The translations under genes and the position numbers were made by a program. From NCBI RefSeq assembly GCF_004797125.1, contig NZ_CP038810.1:2418001-2482000 (forward strand): a DNA stretch of 64,000 nucleotides, in the 5' to 3' direction. The notes under the pieces are model-generated. The model was not told the origin of the DNA, searched no databases, and saw only the letters and a list, made by a program, of their open reading frames with translations. Source of the DNA: Flavobacterium sangjuense. Lineage in GTDB: Bacteria > Bacteroidota > Bacteroidia > Flavobacteriales > Flavobacteriaceae. This document shows, one piece after another, positions 1-7,900 of this stretch. Numbering within the stretch: the first letter of the stretch is position 1; each line of letters begins with the position of its first letter.

Positions 1-1758
1 GAGAATTTTTCGAATACTATCATTCCCGCTTTTGATATAAATCAAAGGAACTTCAAACCAAACGGCAGGAAACTGAGTCATCGATATAAATGCCTGATCG
101 GAATTCATTTCGCCGTACTTGTTATTATGGCTCACTTTTCGCAACAATTCAGAAGAAAAAGTATTGATAGGTTTCATTCTTCCGCCATCATCCTGAATAA
201 CCAATCTTCCAAATTGAGAGGCATGTTTTTCAGAGACTTTGTATTTATTCAGAATAGAATCCAGCTGTTTTGACGAAGGCAATTGATTGTGAGCACCATG
301 ATTCTGAGCCAATCCGTTAAACGAAATCAACAGTATTAGTACGGATAAAAGTTTGGCTTTTTTCTTTTTTACATTTTCAAGTTTTCGTTTCAAATCATCA
401 AATCGGGTGTTTTTAACAAACAATATGGCTAACAAACAAAAGAACAATATAAAATAACCAATATACGTTATCGTTGTTCCCCAAAAATCATGATTCACAG
501 AAAGCACCGTTCCTTTTTCGTCCGGATCAAAAGAAGCCTGGAAGAAACGATAGCCTTTGTGATCCAAAATATGATTCATATATATTCGGGCATCATACGT
601 TTTGGTAGAATCCAGCACAGTAACTTTACTTTCATAAGACGAATAACTTTTCTCTGTTCCCGGATATTTTTGAGCAATAAAATCGTTCAGTTTTAAGCTA
701 AAAGGTAAGATATATACTTTACTTCCAAAACTCAAAGTAAACTCAAGATTTCCTAATTTAATAACCTTTGGCTCGCCTTGTTTTCCTTTGGAACCAACAA
801 GTGTAACTTCTTGCTCTTTACCATCAGTTTTAATTACTAACGTAACCGCATCATCACCGTTTTTGGCTTTAAAATCACCGCTGCCTTTATAGGTTTTAAT
901 TCCTTTTTTAGGCTGATCCGGAATTACAAATTGTGCGCCACCAACATTATACAACGAACGATACATTAACGCCTGAACAGAATCTTTGGTTACTTTACCT
1001 TGTAATTTATCTGCCATTCGCATGAATTGCCCATCAAACGGAGAAGAAATTGTGTTGGTTTTCGTATCGATGTTAATTGCGCCTTTTGTTGGTTTATTCA
1101 AAGCAAAAAGTACATTGTGAATATCCTGAATTTCGCCTTCCTTCAGCATGTGTTCGTGACGTGTTCCTCCACCCGATTCTACTAACCTCAAATAAATATC
1201 GCCAGTAGCTGATTCTTTGATAGTTTCTTTGGCATCGAGCACAAAGTCTTTATACTCGACTTCAAACGGGATTTCAGCAAACTTATCATTAATCGAAAAA
1301 TGATTGTTAGTAACCGGAGAAAGCAACAATGGCTTTTCAAAAACCCTGCGCATCATTTTTCCTTCGTACGTACCATCAACAAAAACCGTCAAATAATTTT
1401 TATCAGAATAAAATTGATTGGAAGCTGCGCCTTCGCGGATTGGCATCATGCCTTCAAAGCTGATGTATCGGGTAATAAAAGCACCGGAAATAATAAAAAT
1501 AAAAGACAAATGAAGTGCTAAAGTTGCCCATTTTTCTTTTTTGTACAATTGGTAACGCTTGATATTCCCAATGAAATTAATCACAAAAAACAACATGATT
1601 CCTTCAAACCACCAGGCGTTGTAAACTAAAATTCTTGCTGTGTCGGTGTTGTATTTGCTTTCGATGAATGTTCCGGCAGCCATCGCGACAGCAAAACCAA
1701 GAAACAAAACAGCCATTAAACGTGTAGAGAATAAAATCGAGTATATTTTCTTTTCCAT
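1..1758 (-). CDS. Cytochrome c biogenesis protein, ResB/CcsA fusion type (3' end outside window)
   Basis: System II cytochrome c maturation factor that handles haem and apocytochrome at the cytoplasmic membrane. The start codon lies at 1756-1758 and the frame stays open to the left edge, giving the first 586 residues. Translation shows an N-terminal membrane anchor (about residues 8-31), two further membrane segments (about 50-66 and 79-97), a long periplasmic ResB-like region, another membrane segment near residues 425-445 followed by a lysine-rich cytoplasmic stretch, and then the GRMKPINTFSSELLRK segment that I know from the fused flavobacterial proteins. In Bacteroidota ResB and CcsA are commonly one protein of about 1,050 aa, so the haem-handling CcsA half (WWD motif) should lie beyond position 1. 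The family call comes from these segments. The fusion itself is inferred because the second half is not visible. Confidence 0.85.
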   Translation of the reverse strand, partial: MEKKIYSILFSTRLMAVLFLGFAVAMAAGTFIESKYNTDTARILVYNAWWFEGIMLFFVINFIGNIKRYQLYKKEKWATLALHLSFIFIISGAFITRYISFEGMMPIREGAASNQFYSDKNYLTVFVDGTYEGKMMRRVFEKPLLLSPVTNNHFSINDKFAEIPFEVEYKDFVLDAKETIKESATGDIYLRLVESGGGTRHEHMLKEGEIQDIHNVLFALNKPTKGAINIDTKTNTISSPFDGQFMRMADKLQGKVTKDSVQALMYRSLYNVGGAQFVIPDQPKKGIKTYKGSGDFKAKNGDDAVTLVIKTDGKEQEVTLVGSKGKQGEPKVIKLGNLEFTLSFGSKVYILPFSLKLNDFIAQKYPGTEKSYSSYESKVTVLDSTKTYDARIYMNHILDHKGYRFFQASFDPDEKGTVLSVNHDFWGTTITYIGYFILFFCLLAILFVKNTRFDDLKRKLENVKKKKAKLLSVLILLISFNGLAQNHGAHNQLPSSKQLDSILNKYKVSEKHASQFGRLVIQDDGGRMKPINTFSSELLRKVSHNNKYGEMNSDQAFISMTQFPAVWFEVPLIYIKSGNDSIRKIL

Positions 1759-1901
1759 AAAGTTGGAATAATATTTTTAAAAAAGTGCTACAAAAATAAC
1801 GTAAATAAATAGATTTCTCCTTCATTTATTTTGGGTTTTAATACTTTTTTATGAGTTGTGGATTTCTTTTATTTAAACTAAAAAATGAAATTTATTTTCG
1901 A

Positions 1902-1909
1902 TAATTTAG
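1902..1909 (+). promoter_or_regulatory. Probable -7 promoter element (TAATTTAG)
   Basis: A near match to the Bacteroidota -7 consensus TAnnTTTG sits only 4 nt before the ATG at 1914. If it is used, the transcript would start at or next to the start codon, that is, be nearly leaderless. The last base differs from consensus and no clear -33 TTTG is seen. Confidence 0.35.
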
Positions 1910-1913
1910 CCAC

Positions 1914-2675
1914 ATGATTCGAGTGTCGATTATTGGTTCCGGAAATGTTGCCCAACATCTTATTCAAGTATTCAGCAAAGTTACTGATATTGAATTAGTT
2001 CAGGTATTTTCCCGAACAAAGGAATCAGTTTCTCATTTGATTCCAATTGACAAGATAACTTCCAATTTTAGCGAATTAAAAGCTGTCGACTTAACGATTA
2101 TTGCAGTTACTGATGATGCAATTGCAAGTGTTTCGGAGCAACTTTCATTTCAAAATCAATTTGTTGTACATACTTCGGGAAGTGTATCGATAAATGCCAT
2201 TGACAGCAAAAACCGTCAGGGTGTTTTTTATCCGTTGCAAACGTTTTCTAAATCAAAAGAAGTCGATTTTAAAATCATTCCGATTTGCCTCGAAGCAAAA
2301 AACGAGAAAGACTTTCAAACGCTGGAAACCGTTGCCAAATCCATTTCAAACGTTATTTACAAAGTTGATTCAGAGCAACGCAAAGCACTGCATATAGCTG
2401 CTGTTTTTGTGTCTAATTTTGTCAATCATTTGTATCAGATTGGTAACGATATTTGCATTGAAAATGATTTGTCGTTTGATATTTTAAAACCATTAATTCA
2501 GGAAACGGCTAACAAAATTTTGAGGCTTTCGCCAAATGAAGCGCAAACCGGACCAGCCAAGCGTAAAGACACTCAAGTAATAAATGCGCAGCTAAACTTT
2601 TTAAAAAATGATAACCAAAAAGAAATCTATAAATTGCTAACAAAATCTATTATCGATAATGGGAAAAAGTTATAA
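1914..2675 (+). CDS. Rossmann-like / DUF2520 domain protein
   Basis: Two-domain protein of 253 aa. The N-terminal part is an NAD(P)-binding Rossmann fold of the F420-dependent NADP reductase/ProC type, with the dinucleotide loop GSGNVA at residues 8-13. The C-terminal part is a helical DUF2520 domain recognisable from the RKALHIAAVFVSNFVNHLY helix. The enzyme activity of this family is unknown; the fold suggests a dehydrogenase. Its stop overlaps the start of the following phosphatase by 17 nt, so it is the first gene of a tightly coupled run 1914-4713 (DUF2520, KdsC-like, UbiA, Maf). The start is the ATG placed just after a promoter-like element. Confidence 0.85.
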   Translation: MIRVSIIGSGNVAQHLIQVFSKVTDIELVQVFSRTKESVSHLIPIDKITSNFSELKAVDLTIIAVTDDAIASVSEQLSFQNQFVVHTSGSVSINAIDSKNRQGVFYPLQTFSKSKEVDFKIIPICLEAKNEKDFQTLETVAKSISNVIYKVDSEQRKALHIAAVFVSNFVNHLYQIGNDICIENDLSFDILKPLIQETANKILRLSPNEAQTGPAKRKDTQVINAQLNFLKNDNQKEIYKLLTKSIIDNGKKL

Positions 2676-3186
2676 AGAAATACTAAACAACATCACGACT
2701 TTCATTTTTGATGTGGATGGTGTTTTAACTGATAGTTCAGTTCATGTCACGCCAACAGGTGAAATGCTTCGAATCATGAACATTCGCGATGGTTTTGCGA
2801 TGAAAGCGGCGATTGAAAGTGGTTATCATGTGTGCATCATTTCAGGAGGAAATAATGAAGGCGTTCGCATCCGATTGCAAAATTTAGGGATTACCGATAT
2901 TCATTTAGCTTCGCCTGATAAAGTAGCCACTTTTAATGAATACATCAAACAATACAAGATAAATCCTGAAGAAGTTTTATATATGGGTGATGACATTCCC
3001 GATTATCATGTGATGCAGTTAGTTGGATTACCAGTCTGTCCGCAAGATGCAAGTCAGGAAATAAAGGCAATCTGTAAATACATTTCACATAAAAAAGGCG
3101 GAAAAGGCGCTGTTCGGGAAATGATAGAACAAGTGATGAAAGTACAGGGCAAATGGCATATGTACTATAACGGAAAACACGATTAA
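2659..3186 (+). CDS. HAD-family phosphatase, KdsC-like (KDO-8-phosphate phosphatase)
   Basis: Small HAD phosphatase without cap domain, 175 aa, the usual size for KdsC. Motif I is FDVDGVLTD with nucleophile D18 and acid/base D20; motif II lies in the CIISGG strand; motif IV is MGDDIPDYHVM. KdsC removes phosphate from 3-deoxy-D-manno-octulosonate 8-phosphate on the way to lipopolysaccharide inner core. The C-terminal HKKGGKGAVREMIEQV segment is typical of the KdsC tetramer tail. KDO synthase and CMP-KDO synthetase are not nearby, so the substrate rests on homology alone. It overlaps the preceding gene by 17 nt, which suggests translational coupling. Confidence 0.85.
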   Translation: MGKSYKEILNNITTFIFDVDGVLTDSSVHVTPTGEMLRIMNIRDGFAMKAAIESGYHVCIISGGNNEGVRIRLQNLGITDIHLASPDKVATFNEYIKQYKINPEEVLYMGDDIPDYHVMQLVGLPVCPQDASQEIKAICKYISHKKGGKGAVREMIEQVMKVQGKWHMYYNGKHD

Positions 3187-3209
3187 AAAATTACGAATAT
3201 TTTAATAAA

Positions 3210-4133
3210 ATGAAATACCTAAAACTAATACGTTACCAAAATCTACTGCTACTTGCTTTTATGCAGTTACTTTTTCGTTATGGATTCTTAAAACTCAATA
3301 CCTATTTATCATTAAGCGATTGGCAATATGGTTTGTTGGTTTTGGCAACCGTTTTAATTGCCGCTGCCGGATATGTTATCAATGATATTTTAGACCAGGA
3401 AACCGATTATGATAATGATAAAGTAATTGTTGGCAAATACATCTCCGAAAAAGCTGCCTATAATTTGTACTTTATTTTAAATATAACCGGAGTTGGTATT
3501 GGATATTATTTGGCAAGTGTAATTCAAAAACCTAGCTTTGCCGGTGCTTTTATAATCATTTCCGCTACTTTGTATATGTATGCCACGAGCTTAAAACAGA
3601 TGCTTTTGATTGGCAATATTATTGTTGCCCTGCTCCTATCCTTTAGCATAATTATAATCGGACTTTTTGATTTATTGCCTGCTACTTATGAAGGTAATCA
3701 AAAAGAAATGGGCCTTATATTTTCAGTATTGATTGACTATGCCATTTTTGCTTTTATCATAAATCTGATTCGCGAAATAGTTAAGGATATGGAAGATGTT
3801 GAAGGTGATAAAAATGCCGGAATGAGTACCTTGCCAATTGCTATTGGATTAAACAAAACTTCAAAAATAGCGGCCGTACTAGGTATAATTGCTACATTAA
3901 TTTTGCTTTGGTATATCAATGACAATTTGATGTCATCTAAACTCTATTATGCTGCGATTTATGGATTGCTATTTATTGTAGCACCAATAATTTTCTTTGT
4001 AGTTAAAGTATGGAATGCCAATGAAAAAGAAGAGTTTCATATCCTAAGCAATGTCTTAAAATGGGTAATATTCTTTGGAATACTTTCCATTTTAGCTATC
4101 AATTTAAACATAATATATAATGTTAAAGGATAA
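3210..4133 (+). CDS. UbiA-family prenyltransferase (geranylgeranylglycerol-phosphate geranylgeranyltransferase-like)
   Basis: Integral membrane prenyltransferase of 307 aa with about eight or nine hydrophobic segments. The first Asp-rich motif is N58-D59-x2-D62-x3-D66, and a second lies in the KDMEDVEGDKNAG stretch; both bind Mg2+ and prenyl diphosphate in the UbiA superfamily. Flavobacterial copies are usually annotated as geranylgeranylglycerol-phosphate geranylgeranyltransferases, but the natural acceptor is not established for this group. A menaquinone (MenA) or haem (CtaB) role is less likely from the motif form but not excluded. The 3' end overlaps the Maf start by 14 nt. Confidence 0.85.
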   Translation: MKYLKLIRYQNLLLLAFMQLLFRYGFLKLNTYLSLSDWQYGLLVLATVLIAAAGYVINDILDQETDYDNDKVIVGKYISEKAAYNLYFILNITGVGIGYYLASVIQKPSFAGAFIIISATLYMYATSLKQMLLIGNIIVALLLSFSIIIIGLFDLLPATYEGNQKEMGLIFSVLIDYAIFAFIINLIREIVKDMEDVEGDKNAGMSTLPIAIGLNKTSKIAAVLGIIATLILLWYINDNLMSSKLYYAAIYGLLFIVAPIIFFVVKVWNANEKEEFHILSNVLKWVIFFGILSILAINLNIIYNVKG

Positions 4134-4713
4134 ACTCAAAGGATATAAAATAATCTTAGCTTCCGGTTCACCCAGAAGGCAACAGTTTTTCAAAGATTTA
4201 GATTTGGATTTCGAAATTAGATTAAAAGATATTGAAGAAATTTATCCGGATGATTTGCAAGGTGTAGAAATTACTAAGTATTTGGCCCAACTTAAAGCCA
4301 ATGCTTTTGAGGGAGAAATAGCAGCAAACGAACTTTTGGTAACAAGTGATACTATTGTTTGGCTGAATAACAAAGCTTTGGGAAAACCCAAAGATTATGA
4401 CGATGCTTTTGCTATTTTGAAATCATTATCCAATGAAACACATGAAGTAATTACATCGGTTTGCTTTAAAACGATAACAAAAACGGAAACTATTTTTGAT
4501 GTTACCAAAGTGACTTTTAATAAGCTTACGGATGAAGCCATTCGCTATTATCTTGACAATTATAAACCTTTTGACAAAGCCGGAGCTTATGGCATTCAGG
4601 AGTGGATTGGTTTAGTTGGCATTACCCGAATTGATGGCTCATACACCAATGTTGTTGGACTGCCAACAGAAAAAGTATATCATTATTTGAGTAATTGCTA
4701 CCGAAAAGAGTAA
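4120..4713 (+). CDS. Maf-family nucleotide pyrophosphatase
   Basis: Maf/YhdE family house-cleaning enzyme of 197 aa. Maf proteins hydrolyse dTTP, UTP or modified nucleoside triphosphates to monophosphates and affect septum formation in some bacteria. The signature LASGSPRRQQFF begins at residue 13, the catalytic Asp is in SDTIVW and is followed by ALGKP, and the C-terminal GAYGIQEW and GSYTNVVGLP blocks are complete. The start codon lies inside the end of the UbiA gene in another frame, so translation is probably coupled. The exact nucleotide substrate cannot be read from sequence. Confidence 0.92.
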   Translation: MLKDKLKGYKIILASGSPRRQQFFKDLDLDFEIRLKDIEEIYPDDLQGVEITKYLAQLKANAFEGEIAANELLVTSDTIVWLNNKALGKPKDYDDAFAILKSLSNETHEVITSVCFKTITKTETIFDVTKVTFNKLTDEAIRYYLDNYKPFDKAGAYGIQEWIGLVGITRIDGSYTNVVGLPTEKVYHYLSNCYRKE

Positions 4714-4734
4714 CTTTACTAAAAACTACCTACT

Positions 4735-5946
4735 ATGTCTGACACTATAAAATTTCCACTCTATTTTAAACTTTCAGCCATACTGATATGTTTAACAGTA
4801 ATATTCATTACGTTCTATTTTGGTCAGGAAATTATTTCCCCAGTATTACTCTCGCTTCTTTTTGCGATAATGCTTCGCCCTGTAGTTAGTTTTCTAATAA
4901 AGAAACTCCGCTTTCCTCATTTTGTCGCAGTCGTTTTTGCAATTGTTCTGTTTGTGCTGCTATTTTTAGGCGTTTTCTATTTTATATCAATGCAAATAAG
5001 CGAGATGGCAAATGATTGGGAAAAAATAAAAAATAATTTCTATTATCATTTTGAACACCTTCAGCGGATGATTAGAGATAACTTTCATTTGAGCAAACGC
5101 GAACAAAATGAAATCATTACCAATGCTGCGAATGACAGTATGACTTCAGGCAAGGAAATTGTAGGTACTACTTTAAGTTCGTTTGCAGATATCCTTTTGA
5201 ATATCATACTGATTCCTATCTATACTTTCTTGTTTTTGTTGTATCAAAATCATTTTATCACTTTTTTAGGCAAACTAGTAAAACCTGAAAGTCACAAAAA
5301 ACTACTTGAAGTTTTATATCAAATAAAGATTGCGGTTCAGAGTTATATTACGGGCTTGTTATTTGAAATGATTACAGTTTCTGTATTAACAACTCTGGGT
5401 TTGTATCTTATTGGATGTGAATATTTCATACTGCTGGGAATCATAACGGGTATTTTAAATTTGATTCCTTATATAGGAATACTATTTGCCGGCGGTTTGA
5501 CTATAGCCGTTTCTCTTTCAGGCTCAACTGATTTAACAATCGTATTTGGTGTGATTGGAGTCAATTTAATTGTTCAGTTTATTGACAATAATATTTTAGT
5601 TCCCATGTTTGTCAATTCAAAAGTGCAAATCAATGCCTTAGTTTCCATCATTGGGATTATCATTGGAAATATTTTGGGCGGCATTACCGGAATGTTTTTG
5701 GCAATACCAATTATTGCTATCCTAAAAGTCATTTTCGACCGAATTGATACGCTTGAACCCTGGGGCTATTTATTGGGAGATGATTTGCCAAAAACCTATG
5801 AATGGCATAAAATAAAATTTCCACATTACAGTTATCATATTACATCAACAAACGCTGACGTCGATACTGATTTAGCACCAACAATTCCAACTGAGGATAG
5901 TATTAAGGAAGATGAAAATAGCTCAAATGACACCGTTGATAAATAG
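4735..5946 (+). CDS. AI-2E family transporter (TqsA/PerM type)
   Basis: Membrane protein of 403 aa of the AI-2E transporter superfamily. The members are varied: TqsA exports autoinducer 2, others are Na+/H+ antiporters or have no known substrate. Seven to eight hydrophobic segments are visible, with a long soluble helical region between the third and fourth (about residues 90-150). The conserved block LIPYIGILFAGG and the C-terminal FVDNN-like FIDNNILVPMFV region are present. The last 50 residues after the final membrane segment are acidic and Thr/Ser-rich, probably a disordered tail. It follows Maf by 21 nt and precedes the MscS-like gene in the same direction. There is no reason to assign AI-2 as the substrate. 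Confidence 0.87.
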   Translation: MSDTIKFPLYFKLSAILICLTVIFITFYFGQEIISPVLLSLLFAIMLRPVVSFLIKKLRFPHFVAVVFAIVLFVLLFLGVFYFISMQISEMANDWEKIKNNFYYHFEHLQRMIRDNFHLSKREQNEIITNAANDSMTSGKEIVGTTLSSFADILLNIILIPIYTFLFLLYQNHFITFLGKLVKPESHKKLLEVLYQIKIAVQSYITGLLFEMITVSVLTTLGLYLIGCEYFILLGIITGILNLIPYIGILFAGGLTIAVSLSGSTDLTIVFGVIGVNLIVQFIDNNILVPMFVNSKVQINALVSIIGIIIGNILGGITGMFLAIPIIAILKVIFDRIDTLEPWGYLLGDDLPKTYEWHKIKFPHYSYHITSTNADVDTDLAPTIPTEDSIKEDENSSNDTVDK

Positions 5947-5977
5947 TTTTATTTAAGTATTTTTACATAAAAAAATT

Positions 5978-6508
5978 ATGTCATTCTTCTCTAATCTAAC
6001 CATAGAAGTTATTGCAACAGGAATTGTTTTGGCCGCTATTATATTCTTAAGAATAATTTCAGCCAAATTAATTCGTCGTTACGCCAAATTATCGTCCATC
6101 ATGGAACACCGAACTAATTTGGTTATAAAATACATTCATCTTTTAATAAATATGCTGGCAATAATTAGCCTTATTGTAATTTGGGGTGTTCAAAAAAAAG
6201 ATATCCTTTTTACTTTATCATCAGTAACAACCGTAGTTGGTGTGGCCATGTTTGCCCAATGGTCTATATTGAGTAACATAACCTCAGGCATTATTTTGTT
6301 TTTCTTTTTTCCTTTTCGAATTGGCGATATTATTCAGGTGCACGATAAAGACTTTCCTATTCAGGCCGAAATTGAAGACATAAAAGCGTTTCATATTTAT
6401 CTGAAAACCGATAAAGGAGAACGAATTACCTATCCTAATAACTTACTACTACAAAAGGGAATTTCCATTATCACATCTGAATTTGAAGACAAGGAATTTA
6501 CAGATTGA
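5978..6508 (+). CDS. Short MscS-family mechanosensitive channel protein
   Basis: Small-conductance mechanosensitive channel family, 176 aa against about 286 in E. coli MscS. Three hydrophobic segments are visible (about residues 7-25, 45-64, 74-112). The pore helix plus beta-domain entry is clear in VGVAMFAQWSILSNITSG and FPFRIGDIIQV, followed by a beta domain that ends at YPNNLLLQKGISI. The large C-terminal cytoplasmic vestibule domain is absent. The frame is intact and starts and stops cleanly, so this looks like a naturally short member and not a broken gene. It probably acts as an osmotic safety valve or a modulator of ion flow. Confidence 0.82.
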   Translation: MSFFSNLTIEVIATGIVLAAIIFLRIISAKLIRRYAKLSSIMEHRTNLVIKYIHLLINMLAIISLIVIWGVQKKDILFTLSSVTTVVGVAMFAQWSILSNITSGIILFFFFPFRIGDIIQVHDKDFPIQAEIEDIKAFHIYLKTDKGERITYPNNLLLQKGISIITSEFEDKEFTD

Positions 6509-6643
6509 TAGTCATAACTGCTTTTAAGCAGATGTGAATTACATAACTTATAACAATATATATGTAACATTTTTTATTTCATTTAGTTGCAATTTTACAT
6601 CAGCAATAACGCTCACATTTAAGAATAACTAAAACAGTAAATT

Positions 6644-7099
6644 ATGAAAGCAACAAAATTATTTATGCTTGCAACTTTGTTAGTAGTGGCATTCAGCACA
6701 CAAGCTCAGGTAGCTGTAAATGTAAATATAGGAACACCGCCGGTTTGGGCACCAGCTGCTCCAGTTGAAGTCCATTATTATTACCTTCCTGATATTGAAG
6801 TTTATTACGATGTTCCGGCACGTAGCTATATTTATATAAGCAACGGAAGGTGGATACGTTCTCATTCACTTCCTTATCGTTACAGAGGCTATGATCTTTA
6901 TCATGGACGTACTGTTTATTTGAGAGATTACAGAGGAAATGCGCCTTATAGATATTATAGTGCACACAAAGTGAAATATGGTGGAAAAAAATGGAAAGGA
7001 AATGGTCATGATAATGGTAACCATTATGGACAAGCAAAAGGAAATGGAAAAGGGAATGGTAACGGAAAAGGCAAAGGCAAAGGTCACGGAAAAAAATAA
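6644..7099 (+). CDS. Small secreted protein with Gly/Lys-rich tail, paralog of the 7366-7749 product
   Basis: Unknown function, 151 aa. Residues 1-21 are a signal peptide ending at QAQ. The middle is rich in Tyr and Arg: a YYYLPDIEVYYD block, then NGRWIRSHSLP, YRGYDLYHG and a DYRGNAPYRYY block. The last 35 residues are a low-complexity GNGKGKG-type tail with His and Lys. Residues 43-115 align with the next gene's product block by block (YYY-P-IE-YYD, NG-W-LP, GY-LY, D-G-PY, HK-Y), so the two are paralogs in tandem. The positively charged tail is missing from the partner. A surface-located, matrix- or nucleic-acid-binding role is possible but unproven. Confidence 0.75.
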   Translation: MKATKLFMLATLLVVAFSTQAQVAVNVNIGTPPVWAPAAPVEVHYYYLPDIEVYYDVPARSYIYISNGRWIRSHSLPYRYRGYDLYHGRTVYLRDYRGNAPYRYYSAHKVKYGGKKWKGNGHDNGNHYGQAKGNGKGNGNGKGKGKGHGKK

Positions 7100-7118
7100 A
7101 ATATAATCACATCTACTA

Positions 7119-7151
7119 AAAAGCAAAGACTAACATCTTTGCTTTTTTTAT
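7119..7151 (+). terminator. Rho-independent terminator
   Basis: The inverted repeat AAAAAGCAAAGA / TCTTTGCTTTTT with a 6-nt loop is followed by a T-run, 20 nt after the stop of the secreted-protein gene at 7099. It separates the two paralogous genes into distinct transcripts. Confidence 0.8.
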
Positions 7152-7279
7152 TGTAAAGCGCTAATGCAAATGTGCTGATAATCAATAATATATATAATAT
7201 ATTTCTTAAAAAAAATAAAATAAAGTGTATTTCATCGATTTTTTACGTATTTTGACTATTATTTGTAGAATAAGTTCTA

Positions 7280-7287
7280 TATCTTTG
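7280..7287 (+). promoter_or_regulatory. -7 promoter element (TATCTTTG)
   Basis: An exact match to the Bacteroidota sigma-A element TAnnTTTG, with TTTTG about 23 nt upstream. It predicts a transcript start near 7294 and a leader of roughly 70 nt before the ATG at 7366. Confidence 0.6.
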
Positions 7288-7365
7288 TCCTAATAATTTT
7301 TTATGTTTTGTAAAATGATTGTATCGTTTTTGTGCCCCAAAACTTAAAAGCAAAATGTCAAAATC

Positions 7366-7749
7366 ATGAAATCATTAAAAAAGCTATTACTAGTATTGGT
7401 TCTTTTCACTTGCTATTTGTCAAGTGCACAGGAATCTAAAAATGATGATGTGTCATCGTTACCAATTGATACTAAAACGAACTGCTATGTTCGCTACTAT
7501 TATTTCCCAAACCTTGAGGCCTATTTTGATAATCTTGAATTGGTATATCATTACAAAGTAAATGGTCAATGGCAAAAAGCTGAAAATTTGCCAGCAAATT
7601 ATGGTGGCTATTCATTATACAACAAAGTAAGAGTTGCCATTACCGATTTTGATGGAGAAGAGCCGTACCAACTTCTCAAAACCCACAAAAAAATGTATCC
7701 TTACAATTCCAAAGGCAGATTTACAAATCAAACTGCTTCTACCGAATAA
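7366..7749 (+). CDS. Small secreted protein, paralog of the 6644-7099 product
   Basis: Unknown function, 127 aa. Residues 1-21 form a signal peptide ending at SSAQ. The mature part has the same order of blocks as the upstream paralog: CYVRYYYFPNLEAYFDN, a VNGQW stretch, LPANYGGYSLYN, ITDFDGEEPYQ and THKKMYP. It is more acidic than its partner and has no Gly/Lys tail. Each gene has its own terminator and this one has its own promoter, so the pair may be expressed under different conditions. I know of similar small periplasmic proteins in Flavobacteriia but of no characterised one. Confidence 0.75.
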   Translation: MKSLKKLLLVLVLFTCYLSSAQESKNDDVSSLPIDTKTNCYVRYYYFPNLEAYFDNLELVYHYKVNGQWQKAENLPANYGGYSLYNKVRVAITDFDGEEPYQLLKTHKKMYPYNSKGRFTNQTASTE

Positions 7750-7770
7750 AAACATATACTTCTTTACATT

Positions 7771-7802
7771 AAAAACCTCTTATTTTCATAAGAGGTTTTT
7801 TT
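7771..7802 (+). terminator. Rho-independent terminator
   Basis: A strong hairpin, AAAACCTCTTA / TAAGAGGTTTT with a 6-nt loop, runs into seven T residues 20 nt after the stop at 7749. Confidence 0.85.
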
Positions 7803-7871
7803 GTTTAAAATCAAAGGCTAAAAAACTGTTAAACTGAATGCCAATCTCTGAACACTGAATACTAAAATTAC

Positions 7872-7879
7872 TATATTTG
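7872..7879 (+). promoter_or_regulatory. -7 promoter element (TATATTTG)
   Basis: An exact TAnnTTTG match 21 nt before the ATG at 7901. It overlaps an in-frame TTG at 7877, which argues that this TTG is upstream of the transcript start and cannot be the initiation codon. Confidence 0.55.
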
Positions 7880-7900
7880 AGCAATGGCAAACCATTTCTG

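Noticed and set aside
6680..7126. Three overlapping minus-strand frames opposite the secreted protein gene 6644-7099
   Set aside because: They have no leader, no recognisable composition and disappear into the low-complexity tail of the plus-strand gene, which has a signal peptide and terminator.
7877..7900. In-frame TTG start for the PIG-L gene
   Set aside because: It overlaps the TATATTTG promoter element and spoils the signal peptide; ATG 7901 gives a clean one.
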